64,000 nucleotides of DNA from Acanthochlamys bracteata (GCA_019914995.1 CM034131.1:7782501-7846500); one strand, 5' to 3'; positions 25,222-38,599 are shown, numbered from the stretch's first letter. The notes: generated by a model not told the origin, from the letters alone. Numbers and translations are program-made.

Positions 25222-27329
25222 TTTTTGAAAACTTAAACAAGAAGAAATGATAGTGAACAGTATCGACAAAATGTTTCATGCTTCCATTAGAGGGAGGCTT
25301 TTTTAAAGCCATTGGTTTTGTAGAGTGGTTTCATATTATTACTTTCAAATAAATATTTTATCTATTTAGGGTGTTTTTCAAACACACATAATATTATTTT
25401 TTTTGCTAGATTTAGAATTTTGTTCACATATGTTATTTGCATAAAGAATTCATTACGAATATTTCAAGCACGCTTTAAATTTTTCGGATGTGTTTAACTA
25501 ACGTTAAATTTATTTTTTAAAATAAATTTATAAAAAATAAATTGAAGTTTGTGAGTTTAATAAAATAGAAAATTTTATATTTATTTTGTATTTAAAACGA
25601 GCTTGATAATAACATTTTTAGTTATAACTTTTGAATTTTAAAAATAAAAATATTTATTAGAAAAAAATGAATTTAAGTTTTTGTGATTATTTTGTTTTGA
25701 AAGTAAAATTTTTAAATAAAGAAAGTGACTTTATATGGTAGATAAACTTGCGTTTGCCATCAATAATTTTTCACATTTTCTATGGTTTTATTTCGAAGAA
25801 ATAATGAAGGCTGCTTTTGGGAATAAATTCTGAAAAAATACTTTTCTATTTTTTTATTCAAAATTTTCAATAAACTTTCTATAGTGTTATACTGAATTTA
25901 TTTAAAAATTTATAAAAATAAAAAAATGTTACGTCATATGATTTATTAAAAAACTTTTTATAAGCACTAGAGCTCCCTAATTATTTTAGCATATTAAAGA
26001 ATTAGAGTCGGCAGAAATTAACTCTTTCAGAATCGTGGTTTTGCAAATTTGAAAAGTAAAACCTTTGAAAAAAAGTTTGCGAAGCAACTGAAGCAAGCAT
26101 TTTGCCTCACTCAGGAAACATTTAGGAGTGATTTTAAATAAATTTTTTTAGAATAAAAAATAGTTTTGTTCTATTATAAAAAATATTTTTTATTTTTTAT
26201 TTATTAAAACTAATAAAAATAAGTAATATTAAAATTTTATGAGTAAAATTTTTCTATAATTTCTAAAATTTTAAATAAATTTATAAAATATTATAAAAAT
26301 TATTTAAAATTGTAAAAATAAAATTGAGTTCTTGGAACGATCCTAAACGCACTCATTACTGTTGCTTTATGAGGTAGAGAAACCTTTATGTTATACCTAG
26401 CTAAAGTAAATAACACTTTTTAGAAAATTTGTATACTATTTGTTTAGTAAATGTATATAACTTCTCTTTGAATTTACTTTTTATCAAACTTTAATTTAGA
26501 AATTCACTTTTAGAAACAATCAAATATAAAATTTATTCTATACTTTTTAATACAATCAAACATAATTTTTTAATTTTCAAGCTTATTTTAGAAATTATTT
26601 TGAGTGTCAGTTGATTACTTAACTTTTTTTTATTTTTATTTGAATTTATTATTTCATATTTTTATATCATGAGATATTATTATTATTTTTTAAGATAAAC
26701 AATAAAACTTATTTTTTAACGATTCGAAAATATTGTTCGTTTAAATTTTTTTTCTAAATACACTCAAACATTTTCTAGAGGTGCGTTTGGAATTGTATTT
26801 TTCAATCGCTTCTTTTTAATTTTTCATTTCATATTTTTAATATATATTTTATAAATATTTAAAAAATTTATTTAAAAATTTAGAAATTATAAAAAAATTA
26901 TACATAATATAATTTTTTTATTATATATTTTATTATATTTTTAAATAAAAAATAAAATTATATTTTATTTAAAAAAATTCTATTTGATAAGTAATTTCAC
27001 GCCGCATCTTAATGTTATTGCAGAACTTTTATTTTCCTTCTATTTGATTGATAGACCATTGTTCTTCGACACAAAAGTCCAAACAATTGGGCCGTTGGGC
27101 CTGACACAGAAACGAAAAGGACGTCTAGGATAAAAGGGTATTTTAGGAAATGGTTGTCTCCAACTCTGAATCTCTGACGCTATTCCATTCTCAATTTTTT
27201 CTTCATCCCAACCTTATTTTTTTCCCGCCGATCACCGGCATACAATTAACAAACAACTACTTTGCTAAAAGCTTTTCTCCACTGTAAATTTACAACGATC
27301 TATTCCGAGAAAGATCGAGAGATTCTTAG

Positions 27330-30300
27330 ATGGAGAGAGTTTTCTCCGTTGAAGAAATCTCTGACCCGTTCTGGGCACCAACGCCGGGGCCACCACCACC
27401 GGCGCTAGTGGCGGCGCTGAATAAGAGTTCATCTGAATGGTGCTTCGAGAAGTTTCTGGAAGAAGCTTCTGTTCCCCAACCATCTCCAGCTCATCCTCTT
27501 CCTCCTCCGGCGTCATCGCCGCTAGCTTCTGTTGCTAGTAACTATCCTTCGAGTTCGATCTCTGCTGTGAAATTGGGAGACGAAGATGTGGTGGAAATTA
27601 AGAGACCTGCTGCTGGGGCTGTTAGTTCTGATCTGGCGCCAGATGTTGATCCAAGACAGGTAGCGGCGATTCTGAGGCAGAAGCTTGATTCGATCTGCGC
27701 TGCGGTGGCGATGTCCAGGGTATAACTCGTTTCTGTTGACAATTTCATTTACTTAGCGTCGTAGGCTTGGAGATTTGTTGTTAGTTATGTAAAAAAAGAT
27801 TTTCTCGCTGCAGCTGGAATGGTGATTTTTTTTGTTTACTTGTTTTGTTAATTCATGAGTAGTAATGTCAAAAGTCCTTGGAAAATGAGTCGGGGAGCAT
27901 TTGGTTTGCTGTGTATTCTTTTTCTCGGTAAGATTTTGGTCATTGTAATTTCAACACTTAATCTACATAGTTAACAATTTAATAATTGGGACAATAGATT
28001 ATTGGTTTGCAGGTAAAGTTTCATTGAACATGTAGTCAATGGGTAGCCTACTTCTTTATTCAGATTAGGATTTTTGTTTGATGTTTTTGCTTTTTTAAAG
28101 CTGCTATCTTTTCAGCCTTGTTTTGGTGGCACACCAAGTCTTTTTTTTAATTTTATTTTCATTTTATGCAGGTTTCTGTTCTACTTTATCCTTTGTTCAA
28201 AACAAATTGTAAAGTCTTTTGAGTTGTGACTTTTGATGGGGAAATCCAATCTTCATATACATGGGCAAGGGTTACTTGCTTGTGGATTACTTTTTCATTT
28301 CTTTTTCTAGTTAAGACCTTTTTAATACTTATTTTTTTGAAGAAATGTTTTCTTTTAGAAAGATTGCTTATGATTACTGGATTATATTCATTTAGCTATC
28401 TCCTTCTTTTTTATCTGTCATATTTTAGGTTTTACATTAAACCAGTGATGAAGCGATATAGAAAAGGAGAGGGTCAATTGCACCCTCTATTAAAACTTAC
28501 CCTTAGCTTGTTTAGTGAGATGTCTCGCATGAACGTGAAATAACAAGCTTGACCCCTGCTTCCTTTTGGGTTTTTGCTCCCCCAAACTTCAAGCATAGCA
28601 AGATGCTTTGTATATTGAGATGGCAAGATGCTTTGTATATTGAGATGAACAGCAATAGAAGTTCAAGGAAATTGGATCCTGAAATTTAAGCTCAAGGACT
28701 GATTTCTTATTGTTAAAAGGTTTAAGAATCAATTGGGTAGTTTTACTGTTTTCTCCATCAGTAACTTCCACTTTAAGATCCACGTGTCAAATCAAATGTG
28801 CATGTATTAGCTCCTTGTTTTATTAACTATCTCGGCCTTTACTTAGGTTTCTGGTGTGCTCCCTCAGGAGCTGTCATCGTTGGCTGACTCCAAGGTCGCA
28901 TGTGATCTGGATTCTTCTGAGATGGTATCTCAGCCCTCTAGTGGAGGTAGCTGTCTCTCCAAGCTATAATTTTCATGATAGTGTATGGAGTAATTGCTTA
29001 AGGAACTTGTTCACTTCTGGCTTTAAGGCCACTTTTTACATGTACAGGAAGTATTGACAACTGATTAAATATCGTTAGTTATCTGGAAAGAAGATTTTAT
29101 GTGATTAGTTTCTAGTTCAAATATTGTTAAAGATAAGCAATGTTCAATATTTGGCTAAGCCTTTAAAATTGTATTTGTTATACTCATAGTTTGTGTTTAC
29201 ACATGTAGAATGCAGTAATGCATGTGCACAATCAAGTTTATGTAGGTTTTTTGGTGGTGTCAAAAGAATGTAGGTAGCAGTTTATGTCTTTGGCATCTGA
29301 CATGGTGCATGCGTCACTAATTTAACAAAGGAATTGCAACATCAAAGACATCCGTTAGGTTACAAACAAGTAGGTGAATGCACAACCCAAACATGTTGGA
29401 GGGACATTGTTGTGTAATGAATGAACAACCTTATAAAATTCTAATTCTGGCTTGCATCTGTTAATTTCGAGATAATCACAGCACAATTGATAGTGATAAG
29501 ATAATACTATCTGTGAGATGAAATTGGTAGACTTTTCTTGGATGACCTTATGTTAGTTGGCATTGACTACAAAAAAATTGCTAAATATGCTTTTATCAGT
29601 TATTTGCCATTACTTGTGTTTCTATTTTGTAGAAATCTTTTTTCAGGTTTATAATTTCTTAATTTTGTAATATTGGGTATTCTTATTATGGTTCTTGTAA
29701 AATGTTTTTGGTTTCTAAAGCGTGTTTTTCTTATATATGTTTTAGCGTACGTAGATTTTGTTGTAATATTGGTTAAAAATACATCAGGTGGTGGACAAAC
29801 TGGGACTCCACCTTTACCAAATGTGCAAATTTCAGTTGTTCAAGCTAAGCCCGCTACTAGTGGTTCAGAGCAATCCGATGATGATGAAGTGGAAGGGGAA
29901 GCTGAGAACACTGAGAACCTAGATCCAACTGATGCTAAACGTGTACGAAGGTAAACAATTTTTTATGAATTTAATTTTGTTTAATAAGTTTTAATTATGT
30001 GGAACAATAGGGCAAACTTTTGAAGGTCTCCTAGCACATGCTTTTGGTTTATATTATGATCATCGGGTTATTCGAATTGTTATTATATGCACAAATTTCT
30101 TAAGGAAAGCCTTTCTTATAGACATTCCAACTTCAAGTAACATAGGCTACTAGGTCAAGTGAAGTGAGCTATGTACATTATATATGCTTGATTGAATTGA
30201 TTTTGAGAATTTACCTATTGCCTAATAAAGTTTCACTGATCAAATAGAAAAGCTGGTGACTATTGATCTTGGGAATTTACCTATTGCCTAATAAAGTTTC

Positions 30301-30580
30301 ACTGATCAATAGAGATGCTGGTGACTTATATGTTGGTAGTATATATCATGGTTTGCAAAGCAGCGTGTCCTGGCCTGATTAGGTTGATCTGTATCTGGGT
30401 TGGCCTTATCCACTCCAGATCAATCAGATTTATCAGCTTGACTGATTGTTCAACCTGTCTATAATGGAAATGGGTAGGAATTTTCTATTATTAGAGTACC
30501 AAGTGTGGCATTGAGAAATGATTAAAAAATTCTTTGTTATTTGATTCATAGAAACAGAAGTATAGATCTTACAACCAGAT

Positions 30581-30615
<35 letters not shown>

Positions 30616-32299
30616 CTGGCGCCTGCACACGCAGCAAGTCTCATCTTCCTTCTTACTAGAAAGCTTAAAAACATCCATTGGGTTTGGAAATTTGCCTTGT
30701 TGATAAATCTAATCAAATTTGAATGTGTTAAATTATACATATAGGATTCAAATATTGTATTTTCTTTTACCACTAGCATTTGAAATACTCAGATCAGTAT
30801 GCTTCATATAGGATGCTGTCCAACCGAGAGTCTGCAAGACGCTCTAGAAGAAGAAAGCAAGCACACTTAACTGAACTTGAGGTTCAGGTACCCCTTATGA
30901 ATTGACTGTTGGTTCTGCTATTTTTCATATTAAGTATACTATTATGCAACATTGTGAGAGTTCATTATTCATTTGTTCTCCAAAGGTTTCACAATTAAGA
31001 GTAGAAAACTCATCGTTGTTAAAGCGCCTCACAGATGTAAACCAAAAGTACACCGAAGCTGCTGTAGGCAATAGAGTTTTAAAAGCAGATGTGGAGACTC
31101 TAAGGGCTAAGGTATTGAGTAATGTGTTCCATTTTCTTGTTCAAAATATTATATGCTTCACTGTTTCATGGTTTAGTATTCAGTTTGTTCAAGATTAACT
31201 AATATGACTGATGTTATGACCTAAGTAATTACAAAACAGAGATGGTCAGTTGTCCTAGTTGAATTGCCACATTATTGTGTCTCATATTTATTCTAGTAGC
31301 TTTTCTTTATAGTCTGTATTGTTATTATTTGGACATATAGAGGGCTTACAAAGGGTGGACTTGGGACTGGGTGTAGGTGTGTCTTTGTACCTTTTTCTGT
31401 AAGACAATTATGTCCGCATACTGTTATTTGCTTGTGGTAGATGTAACTTTGAGAAATGACCTCTGTATTTATTTACTTTTTGGAGTTTTCAGTGTAGTTG
31501 CCATGTTTATATATGTGTTTATTGGTTTTTTTTTTGTGAAGAAGGTGCAAATAAGGTGGGTACATTGCTTAACAGTTGGCCAAAGTGCTCCCATCAATCA
31601 GTTTCCTAAGTAATATTTGCATAGGTTTAGATGTTACTTTTAGTTAAACTACCATATTGATACTATATTTTGCTTTCTTTTCTGTTTCTTTTGGGAGAAT
31701 GAGAATTATCTTTCTGAAGATCATCTTTCTTCAGATTATTTGTCATAAAATCTGATAATTAGTTTTGAGGTGACAGCTTATTCATAACCTTCCTCTATAG
31801 TCTTCGTAGAATCCACAGATTTTTTAGTGTGCGGCAATGAACACTCACCGATCTCAGTAAGTGTATTTAGGTTAAGATGGCTGAGGAAACTGTGAAGAGG
31901 GTAACTGGTCTGAATCCTAATCCCTACCCGCCCATCTCTGGCATTTCAGAGTTAACATCAATTACCATGCCTTTTAAAGGGAGTCCATCTGATGGAACAT
32001 CTGATGCAGCTGTTGCATTTCAGGATGATCCAAGCCATTTTCTCCCGATCCTGCCTCATCATCAGCAGATGAATCCCTCTGTTTCTGACTTTCACCCTAC
32101 TGCTCCACAAGTGGAGAATGTTCATGGTGCTGTTGCTGGTGAAAGGATGGGCAGGGCTGCTGCTTCCATGCAGCAGGTAGCTAGCCTGGAACACCTCCAG
32201 AAACAGATCCGGGGTGGGGTTGGTCCTTCTGGGTCAGTACAGTGGGATGGTGCAGGCAGGTGGGAGCCGCAGCCCACTATCTGCAACAAACAGATCTAA
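27330..32299 (+). CDS. bZIP transcription factor, group C (Opaque2/bZIP63-like)
   Basis: Six exons (27330-27719, 28847-28946, 29788-29950, 30812-30887, 30986-31111, 31871-32299) join in phase to 427 residues. The start [15 protein letters not shown] and the [15 protein letters not shown] block are typical of group C bZIPs such as bZIP9/10/25/63. Exons 3-4 carry acidic [19 protein letters not shown] and then the basic region [16 protein letters not shown], with Asn222 and Arg230 in the DNA-contact positions. The zipper runs through exon 5 with Leu/Val heptads, and the C-terminus is Ser/Pro/Gln-rich. Group C factors bind ACGT elements as heterodimers with S1 bZIPs and act in energy and amino-acid signalling. 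The gene appears intact. No conserved upstream peptide frame was seen in its leader. Confidence 0.93.
28598..28647. repeat. 25-bp tandem duplication in bZIP intron 1
   Basis: The unit gcaagatgctttgtatattg, continuing agatg, occurs twice in direct succession starting at 28598 and 28623. It lies inside intron 1, well away from the splice sites. Confidence 0.85.
30193..30325. repeat. About 66-bp tandem duplication in bZIP intron 3
   Basis: The block gaatttacctattgcctaat plus aaagtttcactgatca begins at 30207 and again at 30273, with gctggtgac after each copy. Small differences mark the copies. Intronic, with no splice-site involvement. Confidence 0.8.
30584..30613. repeat. (CT)15 microsatellite in bZIP intron 3
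   Basis: An uninterrupted CT dinucleotide run of about 30 bases lies between gaa and tgctgg. It is intronic and likely polymorphic. Confidence 0.95.
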
Positions 32300-32696
32300 A
32301 GACTTGCTGCTTATGATCCCTTATGCTATGTCAGCGAATTTCTTAATTATTCTGTATAATAATTTGTCTACCATACTGAAAGGAATCACTATTTACTTGG
32401 CATGGCATTAAAAGGAACCACTTTGATCCAATGAGCTTATCGTTCTTTTTGCATCGCCTTTGTCAGGCTAAGCCTTGCATGCAGCTGCTAACTGTTTCTA
32501 TCTGATACTTTGTATCTGGTTGAAACTTTTGTCCTTCATTAATCAATGTTTTTGAACTATTTCAGAGTTAATATCAGGTTCACCAGATCTCAATTTGCTG
32601 AAGGGAATATGAGAAAATAGTTTTCCTGTGCTGCTTGTGCTGTCTGTGAAGATTTTTTAAGATTCTGTGAAGATACAGAGCATGATTTAAGTAAAT

Positions 32697-33542
32697 ATGC
32701 TTTTTGCAAGTGATCTACTGCTCATCATCTCGAAAGGCTTCTACGTTAAAGGTACAGATGATTTATTGCTTTTCCTTTTAACAGATTTTGAGGGCTCCGT
32801 GCATAGCGTTATGTACGTAAGCGGTATAAAATCTGGAGAATGTAGCTCTTGCCAAGGCTTCTTCAAGGTAAGAAAGTAACATAAAATAAATCTCTTAGAC
32901 TAGTTAATTTGTTGGTTTGAGTTGCAATCAATTATTGATACTGTATTTTAGGTTCCGGAGGTCTGCTTGATTTATGTAGAGCATTACCTTCTGGATATTG
33001 GACCATGTGTAGAACGACAAGCCTCTACCTTGATTTTGACAAGGGCGGAACTACAAGTAAAAGCAGTTATAGGCCCAAACCTGGTTCCTGATTATCTTAA
33101 CATGTGAAGTGCAACCATCATTTCGGAGACTTGGAAATCTGCAGCCTAAGTAGTTCTCAGCTTGTAAGTAACTGCAGATTAAAATTCTTCTTCACGTCTG
33201 TCAACAAGTAATGGTAATCATATTGAGAGTTCGTTTTACAGCTTTGCTCACCAATAAAAGAGGTCCCCTGTCCAAGATTTTTTGCTGCTCTTACGTATAC
33301 CGCCCGACTGCCTGCTGAATTAGGTAAATGCTGCCAAATACCCTTTTATGATTCGCATTTTAGAAGCAATAACTCTAATTAGTTTTATTTAGTAGACAGA
33401 TGATGTTAACCAACTTTAGCTACTATATCTGGTACTATTTCGACGGTAGTGAATTATAAATCTGATTTTACCTAATCTGTAACATTTTCTGTTGTTATAA
33501 CAGAAGCACTTGCATGTGGCAAAACATCAGTGGACAAACAAG
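32697..33542 (+). other. Unidentified splice-bounded open segments (possible small gene or lncRNA)
   Basis: Downstream of the bZIP stop, several segments are framed by good GT-AG signals: 32697-32751 (starts ATG), 32785-32867, 32952-33163, 33242-33323 and 33504-33542. The first three join in phase to a 90-100 residue frame containing FEGSVHSVMYVSGIKSGECS and SSCQGFFKVPEVCL, which ends at a TGA near 33104. Exon 4 also holds an open segment (EVPCPRFFAALTYTARLPAE). I recognise no family. It could be a degraded gene, a lineage-specific gene, a noncoding transcript or extended bZIP 3' exons. The splice signals are seen; the function is unknown. Confidence 0.3.
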
Positions 33543-34398
33543 GTATACCATAAGTTATGCTCCACACTTTGCTGTTATCAATCAGATACGTTCTGATATT
33601 CTTGACTGTTTGCATGTGCCGTATAATATAGGCAATACCACGATGTACAAATACTTCATCTCGCGATCGTTTAGGTATGAACTCGAGACCCTTAAGACCT
33701 TTCATTTATGTCGAGTGCGTGTCGATAATCGATTCATATCTACGTAGAATATCTGTATACTGAAATTAGTCGAGACTGTGGCCTTGTTTTTTTGTCTTGA
33801 GCTGTTTCATAAGCCTATGGAGTTATCAGGAGATTTGAAGACGCCTGCCATCACTACATTAGCTAAAAGAGAATGACACGGACCAACCATCTGCTTATTT
33901 CTAACTGGATCTGTATCAACACTTGATCACATTTATAATAATAGTAAATTGATAAACAACAGACTCAACGAAGAGATGATGATGGAATTAACAATAGCAA
34001 CAGCAAAACTTTTTTAGCATCGAAAGTTTAGAAAAGAATTTTGTTACAATCCACAAAACAAATGAAGTGATGATCGACAACTTAGTTCAACACTCTGAAC
34101 AAAGGCGGTGTTTGTTCACCATGAATCCTAAATCAAGTGTTAGATCTTGTCATTTTCATCTCTCCATGCCAGAAGCAAAAACTCTTTCCGAAATCTCACT
34201 GCAAATCCCAAGTGAATTTTCGGCAGGAATTCTTTTTTCTTTCCATGTCCTTCAAAATATATCTGTATAACAAGAGAAATTAAACCAAAAAGGCACAAAG
34301 ACTTGTCACAAACTCCTTACAATTAGTTCCAACTCCAGTAGTCTTCCATATTTTCAAATCAACAACAAATTAATGTTTATCTTCATCCTTCGCCATCA
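33543..34398. other. Spacer before CIPK 3' end
   Basis: No gene is supported. A further acceptor-like site precedes a short open frame at 33676-33770 that could extend the uncertain transcript above. The part near 34398 is the 3' flank of the minus-strand CIPK. Confidence 0.4.
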
Positions 34399-35724
34399 TT
34401 AGCTATTTTTATGGTTGCTATAATCATGCCAAGCAGAAACCAAATCGCCAAGTTGAGTTCTAACTTCTTCCCATCTAATACCTTCATCTTCATCATCTCC
34501 AGCAGTAGCATTACTACCCTCAATTCTTAGCTCCACCAGCAGCAGTGGTTGCACCACAACTGAAACTTCGACGGTGATCACCGGAGTCCATTTTGCCCAA
34601 ACACTCCCTCCATTTTCTCCCTCTTTCCTTCTCTCTACAACGAAGCCTAAATTAGTCCCAATATCCCTCACCTTCTCCATCACCTTCTCTACAGACGCCG
34701 TTGAAGTGAACCTTTGCTCTTTCTTTCTTCCTTCGTCGAATAGCCCTGACAAATCTAAACCTGCTGACATAGATATAATATCAAAAGCATTCAGAGTTAT
34801 AGCTTTTGCCGGAGCCACCTCGTCATAGACTGCCATGGGTGGTGAAGGCACGATGGGCTCGGAGAAGGACCGTTTGAACCATGGGAGATCCATCACCGCC
34901 TCGATTGTCATGCGGGTTTCAGGGTTTGGGTCAAGAAGTTTCCAGACAACCCTGCGTGCTGGCGGCGGGAACCATGGAGGGAACTGGTATTCACGCCCGT
35001 GGATTTTCTTGTACATGACGGCGAGGTTGCTGTCGTCGAAAGGGAGCCGTCCTGAAAGGAGAACGTAGAGAATAACACCACAGGACCACGCGTCTGCACG
35101 GGGCCCGTCGTAACCATTGCGGCGCACGACTTCAGGCGCTGTGTAGGCTGGCGTGCCACAAGCTGTCCGCAGCTGTTCGTCAGATTTCGAAGAACGTAGT
35201 ACAGCTGAGAGACCGAAGTCGGCAAGCTTCAATGCTCCTTTGGAATCTAAAAGAAGATTCTGAGGCTTCACGTCACGGTGAGCAACGCCGCGGGAATGAG
35301 AGAACCGTAGAGCGGACAAAAGCTGTTGAAAGTAGCGGCGCGTCGTTGATTCTGGCAAGCGACATCCTCTGCGTACGATGAAAGATAACAAGTCCCCTCT
35401 CGGAGCGTGCTCCATGACGAGATAGATCTTCTTCTTTGTGGCGAGAACTTCGTGCAGGCAGAGAACGTTAGGATGGCCACAAAGTCTCTTCATCGCCATG
35501 ACCTCGCTGAGAACGCGCAGCGACGCACCGTCTCCGGCCAACGCCGCCTTATCCAAAACTTTTATGGCAACGCCGTTGCTTTCTGCAATTGACCGAGCGT
35601 AGTAGACTTTCGCGAAAGTTCCGCGACCGAGAAGCCTCCCGACCTCGTATTTCCCCATCAGAATTTCTCTGCTTCCCTTCTGTTGCTGTGGAGGAGGTGG
35701 AGGCTTAGGGCTTCCTTGAGCCAT
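34399..35724 (-). CDS. CBL-interacting protein kinase (CIPK/SnRK3), intronless
   Basis: A single exon gives 441 residues from the ATG at 35724. An upstream in-frame ATG (35853) would add 43 residues unlike the family, so it is rejected. The N-terminus is Pro/Gln-rich. The kinase domain has the Gly loop GRGTFAKVY (33-41), Lys55, Glu74, HRDVKPQN (149-156), DFG (169-171) and GTPAYTAPEVV in the activation loop. The NAF motif (Asn312-Ala313-Phe314) that binds calcineurin B-like calcium sensors follows, then the C-terminal regulatory region. CIPKs read calcium signals through CBL proteins and phosphorylate ion transporters at membranes. The lack of introns places it in the intron-poor CIPK clade (CIPK4/7-like). 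It appears intact. Confidence 0.93.
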   Translation of the reverse strand: MAQGSPKPPPPPQQQKGSREILMGKYEVGRLLGRGTFAKVYYARSIAESNGVAIKVLDKAALAGDGASLRVLSEVMAMKRLCGHPNVLCLHEVLATKKKIYLVMEHAPRGDLLSFIVRRGCRLPESTTRRYFQQLLSALRFSHSRGVAHRDVKPQNLLLDSKGALKLADFGLSAVLRSSKSDEQLRTACGTPAYTAPEVVRRNGYDGPRADAWSCGVILYVLLSGRLPFDDSNLAVMYKKIHGREYQFPPWFPPPARRVVWKLLDPNPETRMTIEAVMDLPWFKRSFSEPIVPSPPMAVYDEVAPAKAITLNAFDIISMSAGLDLSGLFDEGRKKEQRFTSTASVEKVMEKVRDIGTNLGFVVERRKEGENGGSVWAKWTPVITVEVSVVVQPLLLVELRIEGSNATAGDDEDEGIRWEEVRTQLGDLVSAWHDYSNHKNS

Positions 35725-36357
35725 TGCTGCTCTGCTCCGCTGCTTTTGTTTATTTTTGGTAAGCCCGTTTGGTATGAAGACCAGAGGAGAGTGAGAGCAA
35801 AGTTTATTAAGAGCAAAGTTTATTAATATAAAGAGAAGGTAAAGGGCCCGCATTAAAGAATAAAGAAATTCTTGAAAGTGTACAGATGTTCGATTTTTAT
35901 TGATGGTGCCAAAAAATGGTCTAATATGTTACCAGACCGCAATATATTATTTTACAAATTTGTGGGAAGAAACAGAAATAGAAGAAGCAGCAGCAACAGG
36001 AGGGAGGAAAAAAAGTATACAAGCGGTGTATAGGTGTACGAGTTCTACTGGATTCGAATTATGGCGAGTGTTATGTTGGAGGATAAGGGGTAGGACTTAC
36101 AACTCAGACTATAGTTATGTGTTGATGACTCATTCGTTTACCTTAGTTTGCTGAATTTGGTTGGACAAAGTTGCTTGATGCATTCGAATTCAAGATGGAC
36201 TTTTGGAAATCAACAAATTTTGGGAGAGTTTAAAAAGTTTTTCACACTTCAAAAAGTTTTCCAGATGACTTGAGTGATATATGATGACACATCAGAAATC
36301 GTACTTTTGCTAGGGAACTTATGTTTGAAGACAAATGACTTATTTAGAAGCAATTAA

Positions 36358-36596
36358 GGGCGTGTTTACGTACCCCTCTAAATTTATTTTTTTAATTTAT
36401 TTTTAATATAAACTAATTTAAAAAATTAAAATAAATTATATTTATTAAAAATTTATTTATTAAAATTTAATTTAAAATTTATTTATAATATAAAATAATT
36501 TTAAAATATTATTTTTTATTAAATATTTTTAATTTTTAATTTTATTTTTTAAATTTACTATTAAAAAAATAAATTTATCTTATAGTAAACACGCTC
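36358..36596. mobile_element. Tourist-like MITE candidate with TAA target duplication
   Basis: The left end gggcgtgtttacgtac and the right end gtaaacacgctc are inverted repeats with one mismatch over 12 bp, and T/A runs continue the symmetry inward. TAA flanks both sides (36355-36357 and 36597-36599), the target duplication of PIF/Harbinger MITEs. This is the clearest member of the family in the window. Confidence 0.65.
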
Positions 36597-38347
36597 TAAA
36601 ATGTTGTTGCATCATAGTGCTTGATTATGGTACAACACAATGGTAAATATCTTGGGGTTAATATTTTTTATCATTACATTTTACCACTTTTTGAAAGTAT
36701 TTCTGATTTGCATTATCCTTTTTATTATAATTTTATTAATTGGTCAAGCCGAGGGAGATGATTAATTATATTATAGCATTTTATCTCAACTACCGGTCCT
36801 CGCTTATAGTTTTGTTGAGACACTGTATTGCTTATCTCAAGTTAAGTTTGGTTGCTTCTATGAATGGAAAATTTCTGTATAATTCTTAGCCAGCGTTAAG
36901 GACAAGTGTCTGACTTTTATTGGAATCACATGGAAAACTCTTGTGATTTCTTATACTGTAGAACATCTACCAGCTATCTGATAGTCTTCCATACCTTGAA
37001 TTTCTGGTATACCCAGATTGCTACCAAGATAGGCAAAAGAAATTCTTCCACTTCACTGCTCTAGATTTCAAATTTGGATAACTTGTTCAGCTACGTGTCC
37101 TAGAAAATTTTCATGTATGCGTTCTTTTTCTCGTAGTAGTTAATTAATCTAATCAGTCTTCGTACCAATTTGATGAAGACTTTATTTAGAATTCTAAGAC
37201 TTGCTAATCTTAGGATTATCTACTTATTTCAATGGCTACTAAAGGTTCGTTGGTTTGTATGATAATCTCTCAAGTATGATATTTTCTGTTATTGTAGAAA
37301 GGACAGTGTTAAGGTTAATTATCTTTTCAACATTTTTATTAAAACATAACAGGCGTTTGACCTCTACGTTGTCTTCTGAATGTAGTTACAAGGATTTATG
37401 GAACCGTTACCGTTATTAAATGGTAACTGTTAATTGCATCAATCGATCGCTGCAATTGTTGTACGTTGGAAAGTGTCGTGCATGCTTATCTTGTAAGTTG
37501 TTCTCAACTCAATTATAAATATCACATGTTAGATCTACTAAGTATTATCCACACAATTATCTTTAATCAAATAAATCTTAGTCTTAATTTGAGACGCACA
37601 TGCGTGACTATCCCTCATGCTAACATTGATTATATTTCAAGAAATGTCCTTTAGCGGAATTTACAGCTAGCGTCTATGCTGAAGATATCATAGAATATGT
37701 TTCAAACAATGTCCTTCTTCTTCGTCTCGAATTAAATAAATGATTTGTTTTGACAAGCTAGCGATGTATTCGTATTGATATAAATATGAGTCAGACTAGT
37801 CATGCATAAATAAATAAATAAAATATTATATAATTGATAAATTTATGGGGTTAAATTTTTGAATGAATTAACTTTTTTTAATAAACCAAACTTATGGTGA
37901 AAATTTTTGTATAAAATTAGTTTTGTCAGCATTATATCTTTTCAATAAATGATATCAAAGTGTATATAGTTCGACTGTATTTTCATATGATGGACTGGTT
38001 AAAATAATGTACTTTCTATAAAGTCTGCGTAGATGAGTGATGATTCTCAACAGGTTGAGATCTGAAGTTCTTATACATCATAATATTGTTCGAATAAAAA
38101 AATATATTTTTAAGTGAGAATTGTTGAGTATAAGAATTGTGAGATTAATCATATATGAATAAAAGTAACATAAAATATGTTTTATATATTAATGCTTTTT
38201 AGTTTGTTTTATTTAAAGTTTTTAGTGTTTGAGTCGGAACTATGGAAGAATATTTGTTTGATTAAAATTTCTAGTGTGTTGCATCTCCTCAATATATGTT
38301 TGGAACTTTATTTGATATTAGTTGGAGAAAATAACGTACTAGACTTA

Positions 38348-38599
38348 AGAACGCGTTTGGTTTAACTTTTTTAAATCTAATTTTTAATTTTTTTTTTAAT
38401 TTTATATTTTTTAATATATATTTTATAAATATATAAAAATTTATTTAAAAATTTAAAAAATATAAAAATTCTACGAAATAAAATATTTTTATTACATATT
38501 TTTATTATTTTTTAAAAATAAAAAAATAAAATTTATTTTTAAAAAAATAAAAATCTTTAAAAAAATTTTATTTTATAAATACGTCCGCACACGCTCCCT
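38348..38599. mobile_element. Tourist-like MITE candidate flanked by TTA
   Basis: The left end is agaacgcgtttggtttaac and the right end is ccgcacacgctccct, imperfect inverted repeats around an AT-only core. TTA is present at 38345-38347 and 38600-38602. Confidence 0.5.

Larger units (their letters stand above)
22576..27329. other. Gene-free AT-rich stretch with several MITE-like elements
   Basis: No exon is supported. The part 22870-23460 is framed by GC-richer blocks (gggtcaccgattaaccgg near 22887 and cgacgagtcttactgggtcg near 23343) around an AT core, as in an older repeat. From 23834 onwards AT-rich elements with ends like gcgtttg recur: 23834-24071, 24075-24296, about 24590-24780, 24959-25221, 25795-25985, 26125-26345 and 26778-26985. 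The last 150 bases before 27330 are the leader and promoter of the bZIP gene. Confidence 0.6.

Noticed and set aside
34574..35592. Several plus-strand frames of 60-84 codons
   Set aside because: They are shadows of the CIPK coding exon, whose minus-strand frame holds every kinase motif.
35725..35853. 43-residue N-terminal extension of the CIPK from an upstream in-frame ATG
   Set aside because: The added residues do not resemble the family, and CIPKs normally start just before the kinase domain. The ATG at 35724 is preferred.
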